From positions 62,001-126,000 of the forward strand of contig NZ_HG942058.1 in assembly GCF_000612665.1 (NCBI RefSeq): a DNA stretch of 64,000 nucleotides, written 5' to 3'. The stretch's first letter is position 1, and each line of letters starts with the position of its first letter. The notes beneath the pieces are model-generated. The model saw only the letters and a program-made list of their open reading frames with translations. It did no database searches and was not told the origin of the DNA. A program made the position numbers and the translations under genes. Of this stretch, positions 1 through 7,424 are shown piece by piece. Source of the DNA: Neobacillus dielmonensis (GTDB lineage Bacteria > Bacillota > Bacilli > Bacillales > Cytobacillaceae).

Positions 1-873
1 AAATTCATAGCGGAGCTCAATTTCCAAGCGCATATTCTCCACCACATAACTTGCCAGCTGGTCATGAACCCTTCTGGTTTGTTCCAGTTTCTCGGCTATT
101 TCATAATGCTGATTGGAAGACGAAATCCGTTGCAGCAGCTGTCGCATTTGCTGAAAGCGGGTTCGCTCTTCCTGAAATTGCTCCTTTACCTCTTGTTCAC
201 GGCCGCTCCTGAGTTCATGCTCTTGTAGAAAAATAATCTTCGGATTCCGCTTCATGCTTTCCCGATAATCCAATTCCCTGGCAATCATCCGTTTTACCCG
301 TGCCATCAAATCATCTAACCCGGAAAGCGCCTGTTGAAAATGGCCATTTTTCACTAAGTGCTCAATATACAGCTGGTCAATCGTAATCTCCAGTTCCTGA
401 AGGATTTCCCGGCTCATAAAAATTAATTCTTTCGCTTCATCCGAGCAGCGATACACCGTCTTGCCGCCTTTTTCCCACTGGGAGGTTTCCCGGTCTTCCA
501 CTAAATATCGAAAACGATGTTCCTTGATTTCTTGTTCCTTTTCATCAAACCACTTGGCGGTAAACGGCTGATGCAGTTCAGCTTGTCCGCTCCAAAGCAA
601 TCCGTCTACAAACCTCTGAATCAACTCATCCTGATTGTCGGGCTCCAGGTTGATCTGTAATTCGTTGATACAAGATTTCGTGATTCCTACCAAATCCTGC
701 TTTTTTCGATCTGGATTATTTTCAATTTCGCGGTAAAATACCTCCAAGAGGACACTTAGGGCCAGCATTTGTGCATAATCCTTCAAAGCTGCAAGCTGCA
801 TGCCAGATCCCAAATTCCATATTGGGTTTAACCGCTTCATTCGTTCCCCAAAGCCTTGCCATCGCACTTTCAT
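1..873 (-). CDS. jetA: Wadjet JetA-like protein, 3' end outside window
   Basis: Open for 291 codons from an ATG at 873 to the window edge, so it is partial at its C terminus. It starts MKVRWQGFGERMKRLNPIW, two bases after the jetD stop, with AAAGGAG ribosome binding site inside the end of jetD. The visible part is soluble, charged and helical; the stretch around residues 165-220 (QLYIEHLVKNGHFQQAL...) resembles the kleisin-like JetA subunit of Wadjet, which bridges the SMC-like JetC dimer. The coupling to a clear JetD is the main support. JetB and JetC would be expected further left. Family assignment is by recognition of pattern and context, not by a search. Confidence 0.72.
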   Translation of the reverse strand, partial: MKVRWQGFGERMKRLNPIWNLGSGMQLAALKDYAQMLALSVLLEVFYREIENNPDRKKQDLVGITKSCINELQINLEPDNQDELIQRFVDGLLWSGQAELHQPFTAKWFDEKEQEIKEHRFRYLVEDRETSQWEKGGKTVYRCSDEAKELIFMSREILQELEITIDQLYIEHLVKNGHFQQALSGLDDLMARVKRMIARELDYRESMKRNPKIIFLQEHELRSGREQEVKEQFQEERTRFQQMRQLLQRISSSNQHYEIAEKLEQTRRVHDQLASYVVENMRLEIELRYEF

Positions 874-875
874 AC

Positions 876-1958
876 TTACTCCTTTATCCGTCCAATATTA
901 TCAAGAGACAGCACTTCCTGCGGAACTCTCCGCTTCTCCTCCCAAAGCTGTTGGATCCGTTCAGCCAAGTCCGGTCGTCCATGCTGCTGAAAATCTTCCA
1001 CCACCCGTTGCAAATAGGTACGATTCTCATTTTGATTCTTTTCTGTGTGGTTAGTTAAATATGTATCAAGCATTGCTTCATAAATTGATACAGCCAGACC
1101 AATGTTGGCAGAAGGATAGGTTTCTTTTAACCTCACATAAATCCCCCATCCTTCCGGATCAATATCCCCGACATAATCAATCGTTACAGCCTCCATGTTG
1201 GTGATATCATGTAAGAAATTAAAGCTTTTCTCAATCTTCTTACCTTCTCCATAAATCACCAAATCCGGTTGAATCCCCTTAATATCCTTGCCACGATTGA
1301 TTAATAATCTACATGTATGATAAAAAGATTGATTCTCTACGATAAGAACGGTTTTGGCATTTCGAATGTCACCATGAGGCGCTAGCCAAAAAGCAAACGG
1401 CTCCCCATAGACTCTAGCTTTCAAATCATCCAACGTGATCTGCAATCGCTGCAACAATCCAGTACCCTCATTGGCAAGGAATTTTTCTTCCCTAAACAAC
1501 TGAAACGATCGCTCTTCCCTTGTCACCCAGGTGTATTGTTCGATTTGTTTTAAAAAAGAATAGAGGATTTCGATTCGCTTCCATTCTTGAACGGTTTGCC
1601 ATTCGGGATGCTGCCGGTATTTGCTTAGATTCATAAGGTTAGATACAGCCATTATTTGTGTATCACTCCACTGAGTCGCTAGGACTGCCTTTTCCAGCCA
1701 CCATTCGGTATGCAAGCTAGGTCTTCTCCCGTTCAAAGGACTTTTCTTAACGGGGGTAACAATACCCTCTTCTGTTAATTCATTCATGATTTGAACAAAA
1801 TAACGGTAACCGTTCTCGGCTTGATAGCGGATGGGTTCTTTTAGTTTATCTTTGATGAGGTAATTTTCTAGTTGTTGGATATGTATCTTTTTTCGTTTGG
1901 TTGGCAATTGAAGCGCTTTTAGATATTCCTGTAACCACGTCTTCATCTTATCCTTCAT
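876..1958 (-). CDS. jetD: Wadjet JetD (DUF2220, Toprim nuclease subunit)
   Basis: A 360-aa protein with an N-terminal helical/winged-helix region and a C-terminal Toprim-like DUF2220 domain. The Toprim acidic residues are visible: the glutamate in IVENQSFY (about residue 208) and the GDIDPEG motif (264-270). JetD is the DNA-cleaving subunit of the Wadjet condensin-like system, which restricts circular plasmids by loop extrusion followed by cleavage. The start ATG at 1958 has AAAGGTGG about nine bases upstream. It is translationally close-coupled to jetA. Nothing looks truncated, and the Toprim motifs look intact. Confidence 0.88.
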   Translation of the reverse strand: MKDKMKTWLQEYLKALQLPTKRKKIHIQQLENYLIKDKLKEPIRYQAENGYRYFVQIMNELTEEGIVTPVKKSPLNGRRPSLHTEWWLEKAVLATQWSDTQIMAVSNLMNLSKYRQHPEWQTVQEWKRIEILYSFLKQIEQYTWVTREERSFQLFREEKFLANEGTGLLQRLQITLDDLKARVYGEPFAFWLAPHGDIRNAKTVLIVENQSFYHTCRLLINRGKDIKGIQPDLVIYGEGKKIEKSFNFLHDITNMEAVTIDYVGDIDPEGWGIYVRLKETYPSANIGLAVSIYEAMLDTYLTNHTEKNQNENRTYLQRVVEDFQQHGRPDLAERIQQLWEEKRRVPQEVLSLDNIGRIKE

Positions 1959-1987
1959 CCGGTTTCCACCTTTCCAACTCCTCCTAC

Positions 1988-2016
1988 TATTTTACTAGAT
2001 TTGACAAAAAGCGCCA
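1988..2016 (-). promoter_or_regulatory. Candidate sigma-A promoter of jetD
   Basis: On the minus strand, TTGGCG (2011-2016) and TAAAAT (1988-1993) are separated by 17 bases, placing the transcript start about 20-25 bases ahead of the jetD ATG. Only sequence match supports it. The rest of the 1959-2289 gap is AT-rich, with no gene or clear terminator that I can see. Confidence 0.5.
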
Positions 2017-2289
2017 ATTGAAAAATACCAGTCCCCGATGGGCCTGGCTATTTGATATATGCTAAAACATATTAATTAACATGTAAGACTTTTTATTTTA
2101 GTTTTATTATACAGTTTATGTTAACTTTCAGGACTTCTACTAATGCAATGTAAACCTTCCTTTATTATTATTAAATTCTTTTACTTTCTTACTTTTATTT
2201 ACTGTTTTTTTTTGACAAGACTTAAACGAGAAAGTCTTCAATTTTGTTGCATAAAGTTCGATATTAACTTGTGTTATATTTCCTAAAAC

Positions 2290-4152
2290 TTATTCTAATT
2301 TCCCGTTACTTTTCTCAACCATATATTTTTCCAAACTCTTATCACAACAATAAACATAACAACCTTTCATTCCTCTTGTCATTAATGTCTTATATGTATT
2401 TCGGATTAGTTCCTCAAGTGGGTCAGTTTGACCTTTTTTTGGTTTAGCAGGTTTTGCACCTTTATCTTTAAACTCGTCCCGCCTAATAATAGTCTTTTTG
2501 GTATCTTCATTATAACCCAGGTCATTACCGATGATGACACCAACATAATCCATTTCTAGTCCTTGTACGGTATGAATACAACCTATTTGATTTGAACATT
2601 CAGGGTGAATGGCCCAATCAATTCGATTAGGGTCATTCCATGGTAAGGCAAAATTATGCTCCTCAATAATTACATCATCGGGGAGTTTTCCATTCACACT
2701 TACTTTATTCCATCCCCAAGAATAACCAGCTAAAAGTCTTCCACCACGCTTTACAACAATTTCCTTAAATAATTGTTGAGGAGTCGAAATGACTTTAAAA
2801 TCAAAATCCCCTTCAAGCTTAAATGTTTCTTTTTCATTGTTGAGTATGCTATCTAACCAAGAGATATAATTTCCTGATCCTGAACAGCGGTACTGCGACT
2901 CCAGCTCAATTTTATGGATTTCGGCTCCAAATCTCGCAGCTTCTTTTTCTACTTCTTTAACACTTCCAATGTCTTTCTTAGAAATTTTTTGTAAATCATC
3001 TATAAAAAATACACTTATCCTTGATGATCTAATTATTTGTGTAACCTGATTTTCCCCTTCAATCTTTTTTTTCATATGGCCTTGCTCTTTTAATCGATGG
3101 GCTTCATCGCAAATTAGAACATCAAAATAATTTTCAGGTGCATTCACATAAGAGGCTGATCCTTTAAATAAATCCCTTACCTCCAAATGACCTGAAGATC
3201 CGATTAACTTTTTTCTAAGAACTTCTCTAAATGCTTGATTTGGAGTTATATACTCTACATATGCTTTTTTGTTTAACATATAGCCCATCAAATTTAACCC
3301 AATGACAGATTTACCTGTTCCTGGGCCGCCCTCAATAATAATCACGTGTTTTTGTTCAGTTTGTTTTCTAAATTGATTATATTTGCTTACTACCTTTTCA
3401 TACGCTACTTTTTGTTCATCTAATAACACAAACTCTTCATTGCCCTTTAATAGTGAACTAACCGTTTCCACTAGTTTTTTTGATGGCCTAATTTTAGCCT
3501 TTTCGATTGCTTCAGCTATTTCCCTTCCATTACCTTTAGAAACAAGTTTACGAATATTTTTTGACAATTCCCGATCTCCAAATTGGAAATACAGCGGAGA
3601 TTCTTGAAGATAGTTGCTATACCTTTTATCAAGAAGCGGCTCCCCGATACTTGCCATAATATAGTTATGTAAATAAGCACAAGAATGAAGTTGAATATTA
3701 GATGTATCACTATATAATGACTCGTTAAAATTCTGTAAATATTTCTTATAGGATGAGGCTTGGTAGGACGGATGCACTGTCTCCCGTTCCCTTCCCCCTA
3801 AAAAGGTGCTAACGATTCCATCCCCCTCAGCAGCCTTTGCTTTTTGCCATTGTTTCAATTCAATAATGACAGCATTTTTCCTTCCTTGTTCATCTTCCCC
3901 TGCCACTAGAAAATCAATTCTCTTTTCAGAAGACGGAAGTTTATACTCTAATAATACATGTGTATCATCTTTTAAATCGGCATCTCTAATTACCTTTGCC
4001 ATTTGTGGAAGTGAGTTTTCCCAAGACCTTAGTTCGCTACCGGAAACTACTTTATTCATTTTTGTTAAGACATTTTCTTTTAGGACATAACCGATTTTTT
4101 TCTCATAGATATGGTGTAGAAATTTAGAAGAGGTCTCATTATAAATAATCAT
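2290..4152 (-). CDS. PD-(D/E)XK-like nuclease plus DUF2075 (Schlafen-3-type) helicase
   Basis: A 620-aa two-part protein. Residues ~65-135 carry a restriction-endonuclease-like core: acidic D80, then the E-x-K motif in VIIELKQW (E98, K100) and a downstream conserved-looking glutamine in HPSYQASSYKKYL. Residues ~240-620 are a P-loop NTPase of the DUF2075 type: Walker A GGPGTGKS (275-282), Walker B VLICDEAH (345-352), and a late motif HTVQGLEMDYVGVIIG typical of superfamily 1 helicases. Its ATG overlaps the stop of the MazG-like gene by 4 bases (ATGA), so the two are translated as a unit. Such nuclease-helicase fusions are common in phage-defence islands; the actual target is unknown. Confidence 0.8.
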   Translation of the reverse strand: MIIYNETSSKFLHHIYEKKIGYVLKENVLTKMNKVVSGSELRSWENSLPQMAKVIRDADLKDDTHVLLEYKLPSSEKRIDFLVAGEDEQGRKNAVIIELKQWQKAKAAEGDGIVSTFLGGRERETVHPSYQASSYKKYLQNFNESLYSDTSNIQLHSCAYLHNYIMASIGEPLLDKRYSNYLQESPLYFQFGDRELSKNIRKLVSKGNGREIAEAIEKAKIRPSKKLVETVSSLLKGNEEFVLLDEQKVAYEKVVSKYNQFRKQTEQKHVIIIEGGPGTGKSVIGLNLMGYMLNKKAYVEYITPNQAFREVLRKKLIGSSGHLEVRDLFKGSASYVNAPENYFDVLICDEAHRLKEQGHMKKKIEGENQVTQIIRSSRISVFFIDDLQKISKKDIGSVKEVEKEAARFGAEIHKIELESQYRCSGSGNYISWLDSILNNEKETFKLEGDFDFKVISTPQQLFKEIVVKRGGRLLAGYSWGWNKVSVNGKLPDDVIIEEHNFALPWNDPNRIDWAIHPECSNQIGCIHTVQGLEMDYVGVIIGNDLGYNEDTKKTIIRRDEFKDKGAKPAKPKKGQTDPLEELIRNTYKTLMTRGMKGCYVYCCDKSLEKYMVEKSNGKLE

Positions 4153-4463
4153 TTGCTTACTTCCTCTTTGGTGATAACTGGATATTTTACTGCATTTTTA
4201 TTAAGCTTACTAAAGACTTCCTTTTCTAGATCAATCTCCATTTTATCGGCTAGTTGCACGAGATAAATTAATATATCCGCCATTTGTTCTCTAATATTTT
4301 GGTTTGACTCAGCGATTGCTTCTTCACTTGTCCTCCATTGAAAATTCTCAAGCAACTCACTCGCTTCCAGAGATATTGAAATAGCCAAATCCTTTTCAGT
4401 ATGATATTGTTTCCAACCTCTTTCATCACGAAAGCTTAAAACTTTGTTGCGAATGGTATTCAT
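4149..4463 (-). CDS. MazG-like nucleotide pyrophosphohydrolase
   Basis: A 104-aa all-alpha NTP pyrophosphohydrolase of the MazG/RS21-C6 type, which cleaves (d)NTPs to NMP and pyrophosphate with Mg2+. The metal-binding pattern is visible as SLEASELLENFQW (E-x-x-E) followed by REQMADILIYLV (E-x-x-D). I start it at the ATG at 4463 because TTAGGAGAG sits just upstream; an upstream in-frame ATG has no such site. It overlaps the DUF2075 gene by 4 bases, so a small nucleotide hydrolase is coupled to a nuclease-helicase. Depletion or sanitising of nucleotides is an inference from the family. Confidence 0.85.
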   Translation of the reverse strand: MNTIRNKVLSFRDERGWKQYHTEKDLAISISLEASELLENFQWRTSEEAIAESNQNIREQMADILIYLVQLADKMEIDLEKEVFSKLNKNAVKYPVITKEEVSK

Positions 4464-4929
4464 CTTTCTCTCTCCTAAATTCAGCAATATACTTCATTAT
4501 TACCTTATTTTAACACTTCTTTCCTAATTCGACACCAAAGAACAAATGCTAATCAAAAAAGCTTTCTAAGAGTTTATACTTTATTCACTATTTAGTATTA
4601 ATTAATTACTTATCAAACAATAATGTAACATTTTTTAACAATTTCTTATAATTCACATCCGGTCTCATACGAGAGTTAGAAACAGTATTGCGAAATTCAT
4701 ACTTTTTCGAGATCTACATTGATCTAATATTTATTTATGTAATTCAGCATAACCCTGAGAATAAAACTTTGACAAATTACCACTAGGGTGGAGTTAAAAG
4801 GTAATTGGGACGTGTTTATGGAAAAATACCTACCGTAAAGAAAGGGTCTATAAAGGAAGCATCTATAATTTAATAGTAGTTGAATTTTCTCATTTTGCCT
4901 TGGCCAAGGATCCAACATGAATTTCTCAC

Positions 4930-5137
4930 CTATTGGCCAACAATCAACATCGACTCATCTTCTGCAATTAAGTTGGTATTATTCTTGATTAATTCTTCTA
5001 CATCGTGCTCATTCATGCCTAAATCAGAAAAACTTGTAGGCTCAATAGGCACTGCCTCATTGTTCCTTATGTAAAACAATTGTCTCCCTCCATCCTTTAA
5101 GAGGTGTAGCTAATTGAAATTCTTTATTACCACTCAT
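4930..5137 (-). pseudogene. Remnant of a nuclease-type gene (broken frames)
   Basis: After the JAMM gene comes TAAGGA, then ATG at 5137 opening MSGNKEFQLATPLKGW..., which stops at 5057. In another frame, GGAGGGAG precedes a TTG that opens a 48-codon stretch containing NNEAVPIEPTSFSDLG and LIAEDESMLIVGQ, ending at TAG (4930). That second stretch resembles the N-terminal region of DUF91-like nuclease domains (pattern LF-x-I-x-NN-E ... SFSDLG ... LLIIG), but it ends where the catalytic part should begin. I read it as a decayed or truncated gene. The rest of 4464-5151 shows nothing else convincing. Confidence 0.4.
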
Positions 5138-5151
5138 TATTAAATCATTCC

Positions 5152-5931
5152 TTATTTTAGTTTTTCCAAATGATGGTCAAAATTACTTTTTCCCCGCTCT
5201 AAATTTTCTTCCCGTAAATTAAATTCCATCTTGCGTAACCGATAAGTTTCATGCGGCGGGACATCTTTTAGTTTTATATTTTCTTCATTTAAAATCATTA
5301 GCAAATCTGCTTCTGATGAGAACAAGTCAACATCTATTAAAGACCTGCCTGTATTTTTATAAGCCCGAATGGTAAACACGTATTTTTGAAATTCTCCACG
5401 TATGTAAGATGTTTGAACCTCAGCTGGTCGAAAATCAGGAAAATCATGTCCATCGGCAGTGGGATTATATGAAAATTCATAAGCATCACTTTCTCCATAT
5501 TCCAATGTCAATGGCTTGTTTCCTTTTCCATTTCGCGCGATGGCAATGATAAAAAATTACGGTAAATTTAAGTAATCCGCTGAACCGCAGTCCCCATTAC
5601 TGGGATTGGCCCAACCTTCGAATGGTTCATCATACGGATGGCTATGATAGGTGCCCAAACAGTTTGAAGTTGAAAATAATTGTTTAGCAGATTGAATGGC
5701 TAAATCTACCTTCGAATCCGGCATCACGGAAACATCGTCCCGTCCAGCTACGCTACCAACAGGAAATGCGTAATCACACTCCACTGACTTTTCTTTATCC
5801 ATTCCAAAAATGAGCCCATGCGCTTCAGAATGAACCTTTTTTGTAGTGTGTGGAAAAAATTGTACTGCGTCTAAGATGATTGTTGATAGGACATGGTGAA
5901 TAAATTCTACTGGTTTATTATTTTTACTTAA
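5152..5931 (-). pseudogene. JAMM/JAB (Mov34) metalloprotease gene with in-frame stop and lost start
   Basis: One continuous frame of about 260 codons is interrupted only by TAA at 5557-5559. The JAMM zinc site is complete before the stop: glutamate in SEAHGLIFG (codon 36), HSHP (codons 96 and 98) and S-x-x-D (S111, D114). After the stop the same frame goes on as FFIIAIARNGKG..., the expected next strand of a JAB fold, then a beta-rich C-terminal part. The codon six bases after GAAGGAG is TTA, not a start, and no ATG/GTG/TTG exists in frame before codon 44. JAMM proteins remove ubiquitin-like modifiers; here function is probably lost unless readthrough occurs. Confidence 0.75.
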
Positions 5932-5944
5932 ACGTGACTCCTTC

Positions 5945-6472
5945 TTAACTTATCTCATAAGTTACAAATTTTTTTAAAACGTTCGGTTCTTCTTCTGATA
6001 CGTATACCTCTTTACATGGAACCCCAAGTAAACGATCCGCCAAGTACATAAATCGCAACTGCGGTTCACGCAAAAAGTCTTTTCCCTTTTTGACTTCGGC
6101 GAAAAAACAGGAGTGGGTATTGAAAACAAATAAATCTAGGTTTTCAATTTTGTAGCCTTGATCATATAGGGTTTTTCCCTTTTGGCTAAAAGATTCATAT
6201 TTATCATTACCAACCATCATTTTAATAAGATCATTATACCGTTTGTATTTAGATGTTTTTGAAAATAAATCGAATTCATTATTAATCACATAATATCCAA
6301 GGGAACGGAAATATCTCTCTGCCATCCACTCTCCAAAACCATAACCATTCGCCACACCATTCCCCTTCCAGGCTAAAGCAAACTCTGGTACGATAGCCGG
6401 ATCACGCTCTTTCCAGCGAAACAATGAATCTTTTTCCGTTGGAATCATCAGTTGCTCTATTTCAATTCGCAC
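5945..6472 (-). CDS. VRR-NUC-like PD-(D/E)XK nuclease
   Basis: A 175-aa protein. The C-terminal half has the nuclease core LDLFVFNTHSCFFAEVKKGKD: D113, then E126-V-K128, followed by REPQLRF with a glutamine typical of VRR-NUC domains. The N-terminal half contains NGYGFGEWMAERYFRSLGY, a pattern seen ahead of such domains. It starts at GTG (6472) with GGGGGGAG six bases away. Its stop is 13 bases before the JAMM gene, so these form an operon. Nuclease plus JAMM pairing suggests a defence or protein-conjugation-linked function; this is inference. Confidence 0.68.
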   Translation of the reverse strand: MRIEIEQLMIPTEKDSLFRWKERDPAIVPEFALAWKGNGVANGYGFGEWMAERYFRSLGYYVINNEFDLFSKTSKYKRYNDLIKMMVGNDKYESFSQKGKTLYDQGYKIENLDLFVFNTHSCFFAEVKKGKDFLREPQLRFMYLADRLLGVPCKEVYVSEEEPNVLKKFVTYEIS

Positions 6473-6689
6473 TGTATCTCCCCCCGCAATTTTGGATTAA
6501 CTTGTCTCTCATTGGAACTCAGTTCTTAATTTTTATTTTCTCTCCCAATAGATGCATTAAGCTCTTCCATCAGCTTTAAAAATAGGTATTATTTCGACAA
6601 ACCTTGAAAATATCCCTTTAATATATAGGAATAAACTCCTATAATATCTGTTAGGACTAGAATACTTTTACACTTAGAGGCTGAAATGA

Positions 6690-7124
6690 TATGAATCACT
6701 GAAAGAAAAAGCGTTAGAATGGCTTACCCAGCAATGCGAAAGTAATGGGCTCAATGAACAAACAAAAGTCTTCATGAATGTTCCGGTTTATTTTCAGGTA
6801 ACAGGATTTGCTGATGGACCTAAAATTTACATACATCCGACTGATCTCGGATTAGAATTTGGTTATGAGGCGGTTCAATGGCACGGTCACATCCCCTATC
6901 CAGGTATGATCAAGAAAAATTTAGTAGGTTGGGAAACGATGGAATCAATGAGTAGGGAAATGCAGCAACAGATATTGCTTGAACTGTTAATGAAGACCAT
7001 TAACTCAAGAAAAAGACAATATCGGAAATGTCAATTTTGCGGAGAAAAGGTGGCGATTGAACATCGATTTGATCAAGATACTTGCCATGGATGCGCCACT
7101 GAACAATATGGGGTTGTCTATTAA
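6690..7124 (+). CDS. Unknown protein with C-terminal zinc-ribbon, start unclear
   Basis: The first ATG in frame is at 6774 (116 aa), but it has no ribosome binding site, and the frame is open and protein-like back to 6690 (ESLKEKALEWLTQQCESNGL...). Just upstream, GAGG and ATG codons lie at 6686 and 6691 in other frames, so a small indel may have separated the true start from the body. The body MNVPVYFQVTGFADGPKIYIHP is not a family I know. The C terminus has two CxxC pairs (CQFCGEK ... CHGCA), suggesting zinc binding. Possibly a damaged gene. It runs convergent to the next gene. Confidence 0.5.
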   Translation, partial: YESLKEKALEWLTQQCESNGLNEQTKVFMNVPVYFQVTGFADGPKIYIHPTDLGLEFGYEAVQWHGHIPYPGMIKKNLVGWETMESMSREMQQQILLELLMKTINSRKRQYRKCQFCGEKVAIEHRFDQDTCHGCATEQYGVVY

Positions 7125-7217
7125 ATAAAAAGTTGGTTCAAATAAAAACTACTTTTCTATTAAAATTATTCCCTTTCACGGATATTAATTATTTAAGTTA
7201 AAATCTTTATGTATAGT

Positions 7218-7254
7218 AAAGACACCTGTTGTGTTTCCCTAAACAGGTGTCTTT
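7218..7254. terminator. Bidirectional terminator-like hairpin
   Basis: AAAGACACCTGTT (7218-7230) pairs perfectly with AACAGGTGTCTTT (7242-7254), 13 base pairs with an 11-base loop, flanked by A/T on both sides. It lies between two convergent genes, where a shared terminator is expected. Apart from this I see nothing in the 7125-7424 gap. Confidence 0.75.
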
Positions 7255-7424
7255 AGTAAATTATTCGTTGTATTGAGTTCTCCATCCATTTAATTTAAGT
7301 CAATGAAAGAAAAAAAACAGAATAATACATATGGATGTAGCGTTTGCGATATCTTATGGTATACCCGAATTAAACATCCCATCAGAAAGACATATTATCA
7401 GATATTCCTCACTCACATTTTTCT

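Noticed and set aside
1959-2289. Possible small gene or toxin-antitoxin pair upstream of jetD
   Set aside because: No frame with a ribosome binding site; only a promoter-like sequence for jetD.
3516-3710. 64-codon minus frame inside the DUF2075 gene
   Set aside because: Lies fully inside a strong coding frame with clear domain motifs; a shadow.
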